NCBI GenBank assembly: GCA_002433675.1
Contig: DJIP01000338.1
Location: forward strand, 1 to 7,598
DNA from: Halomonas halophila
GTDB lineage: Bacteria; Pseudomonadota; Gammaproteobacteria; Pseudomonadales; Halomonadaceae
DNA length: 7,598 nucleotides
Direction: 5' to 3'
A program made the translations under genes and the position numbers. Shown here piece by piece: positions 5,821 through 7,598 of the stretch; positions within the stretch are counted from its first letter, which is position 1; the number at the start of each line of letters is the position of its first letter. Under the pieces are notes generated by a model. It worked only from the letters and a program-made list of their open reading frames with translations. It was not told the DNA's origin and did no database searches.

Positions 5821-6582
5821 TCAGGCAGGGTTGTCGATATCCACGAAGCGGTGCTCGACACCAAAGCACTGTGCCAGCCATTCCCCCAGCGCCTGGACCC
5901 CATAGCGCTCGGTGGCATGGTGGCCCGCCGCCAGATAGTGGATCCCCATCTCCCGCGCCAGGTGGGTGGTTCGCTCGGAGATCTCGCCGGAGACGAACAC
6001 CTCGGCACCGGCCTCGGCCGCCGGGATGATCATGTCCTGGGCGCCGCCGGTACACCAGGCGACGCGACTCACCGCCTCTACACCAGACGCCTCGATCACC
6101 AATGGCTCGCGTGCCAGCGACGCACCGACCTGGGCTGCCAGCTCGGTGATGCCCATTGGCCTTTCCAGCCGACCGTGCCACAGAAGCCCCTCACCCATGG
6201 GCGCGTCCAGCGTACCCTCCACCGTCCATCCCAGGCGCTGAGCCAGGGTCGCGTTGTTGCCAAGCTCGGGATGGGCGTCCAATGGCAGGTGGTAGGCCAG
6301 CAGATTGATGTCGTTGGCCAGCAAGGTCGCCAGCCGCCGCCGCTTCATGCCGGTGACCGCCACTGGCTCGTTCTTCCAGAAGTAGCCGTGGTGTACCAGC
6401 ACCAGATCGGCTTGCCAGCGCACCGCCTCGTCAAGCAGGGCCTGACAGGCGGTGACCCCGGAGAGCACCCGGGTGACCGTCTGCGCGCCCTCCACCTGCA
6501 GGCCGTTCTCGGTGTAGTCCTTGAAGCGCCGGGCCTCCAGCAGCTGCTCGCAGGCCGATACCAGTTCGTCGCGGTCTATCAT
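5821..6582 (-). CDS. NIF3-family dinuclear metal-centre protein (YbgI-like)
   Basis: A cytosolic protein of 253 residues of the NIF3/DUF34 family (E. coli YbgI, about 247 residues). Members form ring-shaped hexamers with a two-metal site in each subunit. Databases often label them GTP cyclohydrolase 1 type 2, but the true function is not settled. Expected metal ligands are all visible: H64 and H65 in LVHHGYFW, D102 in YHLPLDAHP, and H221 and E225 in AAGHHATERYG. NGLQVEG (26-32) is the usual N-terminal signature. The frame is open for 34 codons further upstream, but the ATG at 6582 is chosen because AGGAG sits 5 bases before it and the family N-terminus begins there. It is divergent from the algW-type gene, a pairing I recall from Pseudomonas, and convergent with the zapG-type gene across a hairpin. 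Confidence 0.93.
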   Translation of the reverse strand: MIDRDELVSACEQLLEARRFKDYTENGLQVEGAQTVTRVLSGVTACQALLDEAVRWQADLVLVHHGYFWKNEPVAVTGMKRRRLATLLANDINLLAYHLPLDAHPELGNNATLAQRLGWTVEGTLDAPMGEGLLWHGRLERPMGITELAAQVGASLAREPLVIEASGVEAVSRVAWCTGGAQDMIIPAAEAGAEVFVSGEISERTTHLAREMGIHYLAAGHHATERYGVQALGEWLAQCFGVEHRFVDIDNPA

Positions 6583-6624
6583 GAGATCTCCTGAAATAGC
6601 TCCAAACAAGCATGTGGTTGGCGA

Positions 6625-6633
6625 TGCTACAAT
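6625..6633 (+). promoter_or_regulatory. Candidate extended -10 promoter for algW
   Basis: TGC followed directly by TACAAT (6628-6633, 5 of 6 matches) makes an extended -10 element (TGn before the box). The region 16-18 bases upstream has no recognisable -35, which extended -10 promoters can tolerate. It lies about 70 bases before the algW ATG. Confidence 0.45.
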
Positions 6634-6646
6634 GGCGCACATTGTA
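6628..6646. repeat. Inverted repeat with opposed -10-like arms
   Basis: TACAAT (6628-6633) and ATTGTA (6641-6646) form a perfect 6-7-6 inverted repeat in the divergent space between the NIF3-family gene and algW. Read on the minus strand the second arm is also TACAAT, so each arm could be the -10 box of one gene. The minus-strand side has no clear -35 because its upstream sequence is very GC-rich. It may instead be an operator. Confidence 0.4.
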
Positions 6647-6704
6647 CGCACCGCCCCGCCGGCCCGCGACCGCCTCACTGCCAAGCGCCAAGGATCATCG
6701 CCGC

Positions 6705-7598
6705 ATGCGACGCACCCTCTCGACCTATTTCTGGCCGGTCCTTATCGGCATTCTGCTCGCCATCGTGCTGATCAATGCCTTTCCAGAACGGCTCGGCAGA
6801 CTGCCGTCACCGAGCAGCGACAGCCAGACGGTAGTCCCCGCCACGCCGCCAGTGACACCCACCGACCAGCAGGCACCGCAGCGCCCCGCCCCGGAGGTCA
6901 AGGAAGCCGCGCCGCTGGACCGCCAGGGCGGCCCCGTGAGCTACGCCGAGGCGGTGGAGAAGGCTGCGCCTGCGGTGGTCAACGTCTACTCCTCACGGGT
7001 GGTGGAGCGGGAAACCCACCCGCTGATGTCGGACCCCTTCTTTCGCCAGTTCTTCGGCAACAATGACGTGCCGTCGCGCCAACGCATGCTCTCGAGCCTT
7101 GGCTCCGGGGTCATCGTCAGCGAGGACGGCTACGTGCTGACCAACCACCACGTCATCAGCGGCGCCGACCAGGTCCAGGTCGCGCTGCGCGACGGCCGCG
7201 AAACCCTGGCCCAGGTCATCGGCACCGATCCCGAAAGCGACCTGGCGGTACTCAAGATCGATGTCGACGACCTGCCGGTGATCGAACTCACCGACTCGCG
7301 CAAGGTCGCGGTAGGCGACGTTTCGCTGGCCATCGGCAACCCCTTCGGGGTCGGCCAGACCGTGACCATGGGCATCATCAGCGCCACCGGTCGCAGCCAC
7401 CTGGGCCTCAACGCCTATGAGGATTTCATCCAGACCGATGCGGCGATCAACCCGGGCAACTCCGGTGGCGCCCTGATCAATCCCGACGGCGCCCTGGTCG
7501 GCATCAACACCGCCATCTTCTCCCGCTCGGGGGGCTCCCAGGGCATCGGCTTCGCGATTCCGGCCAACCTAGCTCGCAGCATCCTCGACGAGCTGGTC
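6705..7598 (+). CDS. algW: AlgW/DegS-type membrane-anchored serine protease, C-terminus cut by the right edge
   Basis: A periplasmic HtrA-type protease tethered to the inner membrane. In Pseudomonas AlgW, and in E. coli DegS, the PDZ domain senses misfolded outer-membrane proteins and the protease cuts the anti-sigma factor (MucA or RseA), releasing the envelope-stress sigma factor. The 298 visible residues show a short basic N-terminus, one membrane helix (about 8-25), a Pro/Gln-rich linker (about 33-75), then the S1 protease domain. The catalytic triad is H149 in TNHHV, D179 in SDLAVLKI and S253 in NPGNSGGAL. The segment HPLMSDPFFRQFFG (105-118) resembles AlgW more than DegS, as far as I recall. 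The end of the protease domain and the PDZ domain lie beyond the window. The ATG at 6705 has AAGGA about 10 bases upstream. A soluble DegQ is less likely because the N-terminal helix has no obvious cleavage site. Confidence 0.9.
   Translation, partial: MRRTLSTYFWPVLIGILLAIVLINAFPERLGRLPSPSSDSQTVVPATPPVTPTDQQAPQRPAPEVKEAAPLDRQGGPVSYAEAVEKAAPAVVNVYSSRVVERETHPLMSDPFFRQFFGNNDVPSRQRMLSSLGSGVIVSEDGYVLTNHHVISGADQVQVALRDGRETLAQVIGTDPESDLAVLKIDVDDLPVIELTDSRKVAVGDVSLAIGNPFGVGQTVTMGIISATGRSHLGLNAYEDFIQTDAAINPGNSGGALINPDGALVGINTAIFSRSGGSQGIGFAIPANLARSILDELV

Noticed and set aside
5785..6594. Rightward open frame of 269 codons opposite the NIF3-family gene
   Set aside because: Antisense shadow; it starts inside the terminator hairpin and has no recognisable motif, while the opposite strand shows all the expected metal ligands.
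6993..7411. Leftward open frames opposite algW
   Set aside because: Shadows of the protease gene, whose catalytic His, Asp and Ser are all in place on the plus strand.

Overview
This window looks like core chromosome of a GC-rich gammaproteobacterium, most likely a Halomonas-type or Pseudomonas-related member (inference from protein similarity, gene order and base composition; no search was run). It holds eight protein genes, two of them cut by the window edges. There are no tRNA or rRNA genes, mobile elements or CRISPR arrays.

Layout, left to right. Five genes read leftward: zapE (5080 to 3914), rplM (3692 to 3264), rpsI (3250 to 2861), then petA, petB and petC (2487 to beyond position 1). 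rplM-rpsI encodes ribosomal proteins L13 and S9 and has a strong promoter with a GC-rich discriminator and a leader of about 155 nt. It ends in a 14-bp hairpin. petABC encodes the cytochrome bc1 complex (Rieske protein, cytochrome b, cytochrome c1). Its two internal junctions are both a one-base stop/start overlap (TAATG), and its own upstream region contains a candidate promoter overlaid by two abutting palindromes. zapE, a cell-division-associated ATPase, is divergent from a zapG/yhcB-type gene (5297 to 5740, rightward) that encodes a membrane-anchored coiled-coil protein; each has a promoter with a perfect TATAAT. A long bipartite hairpin separates this gene from the convergent NIF3-family gene (6582 to 5821, leftward). 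That gene is divergent from an algW/degS-type membrane-anchored protease gene (6705 to the right edge), and between the two lies a small inverted repeat whose arms both look like -10 boxes.

The gene order (petABC next to rpsI-rplM, zapE divergent from yhcB, then NIF3 beside algW) agrees with what I recall of Pseudomonas and, in part, E. coli. The genes serve translation, aerobic respiration, cell-envelope and division upkeep, and periplasmic stress sensing. They are neighbours rather than one pathway.

I did not find a convincing undescribed system. The points worth a second look are regulatory (operator-like palindromes before petA, the rplM leader, the back-facing promoters between the NIF3 gene and algW) and structural (the PVWY quinol-site motif, the wide histidine spacing in helix D of cytochrome b, and a Phe in the Rieske cluster-binding loop).
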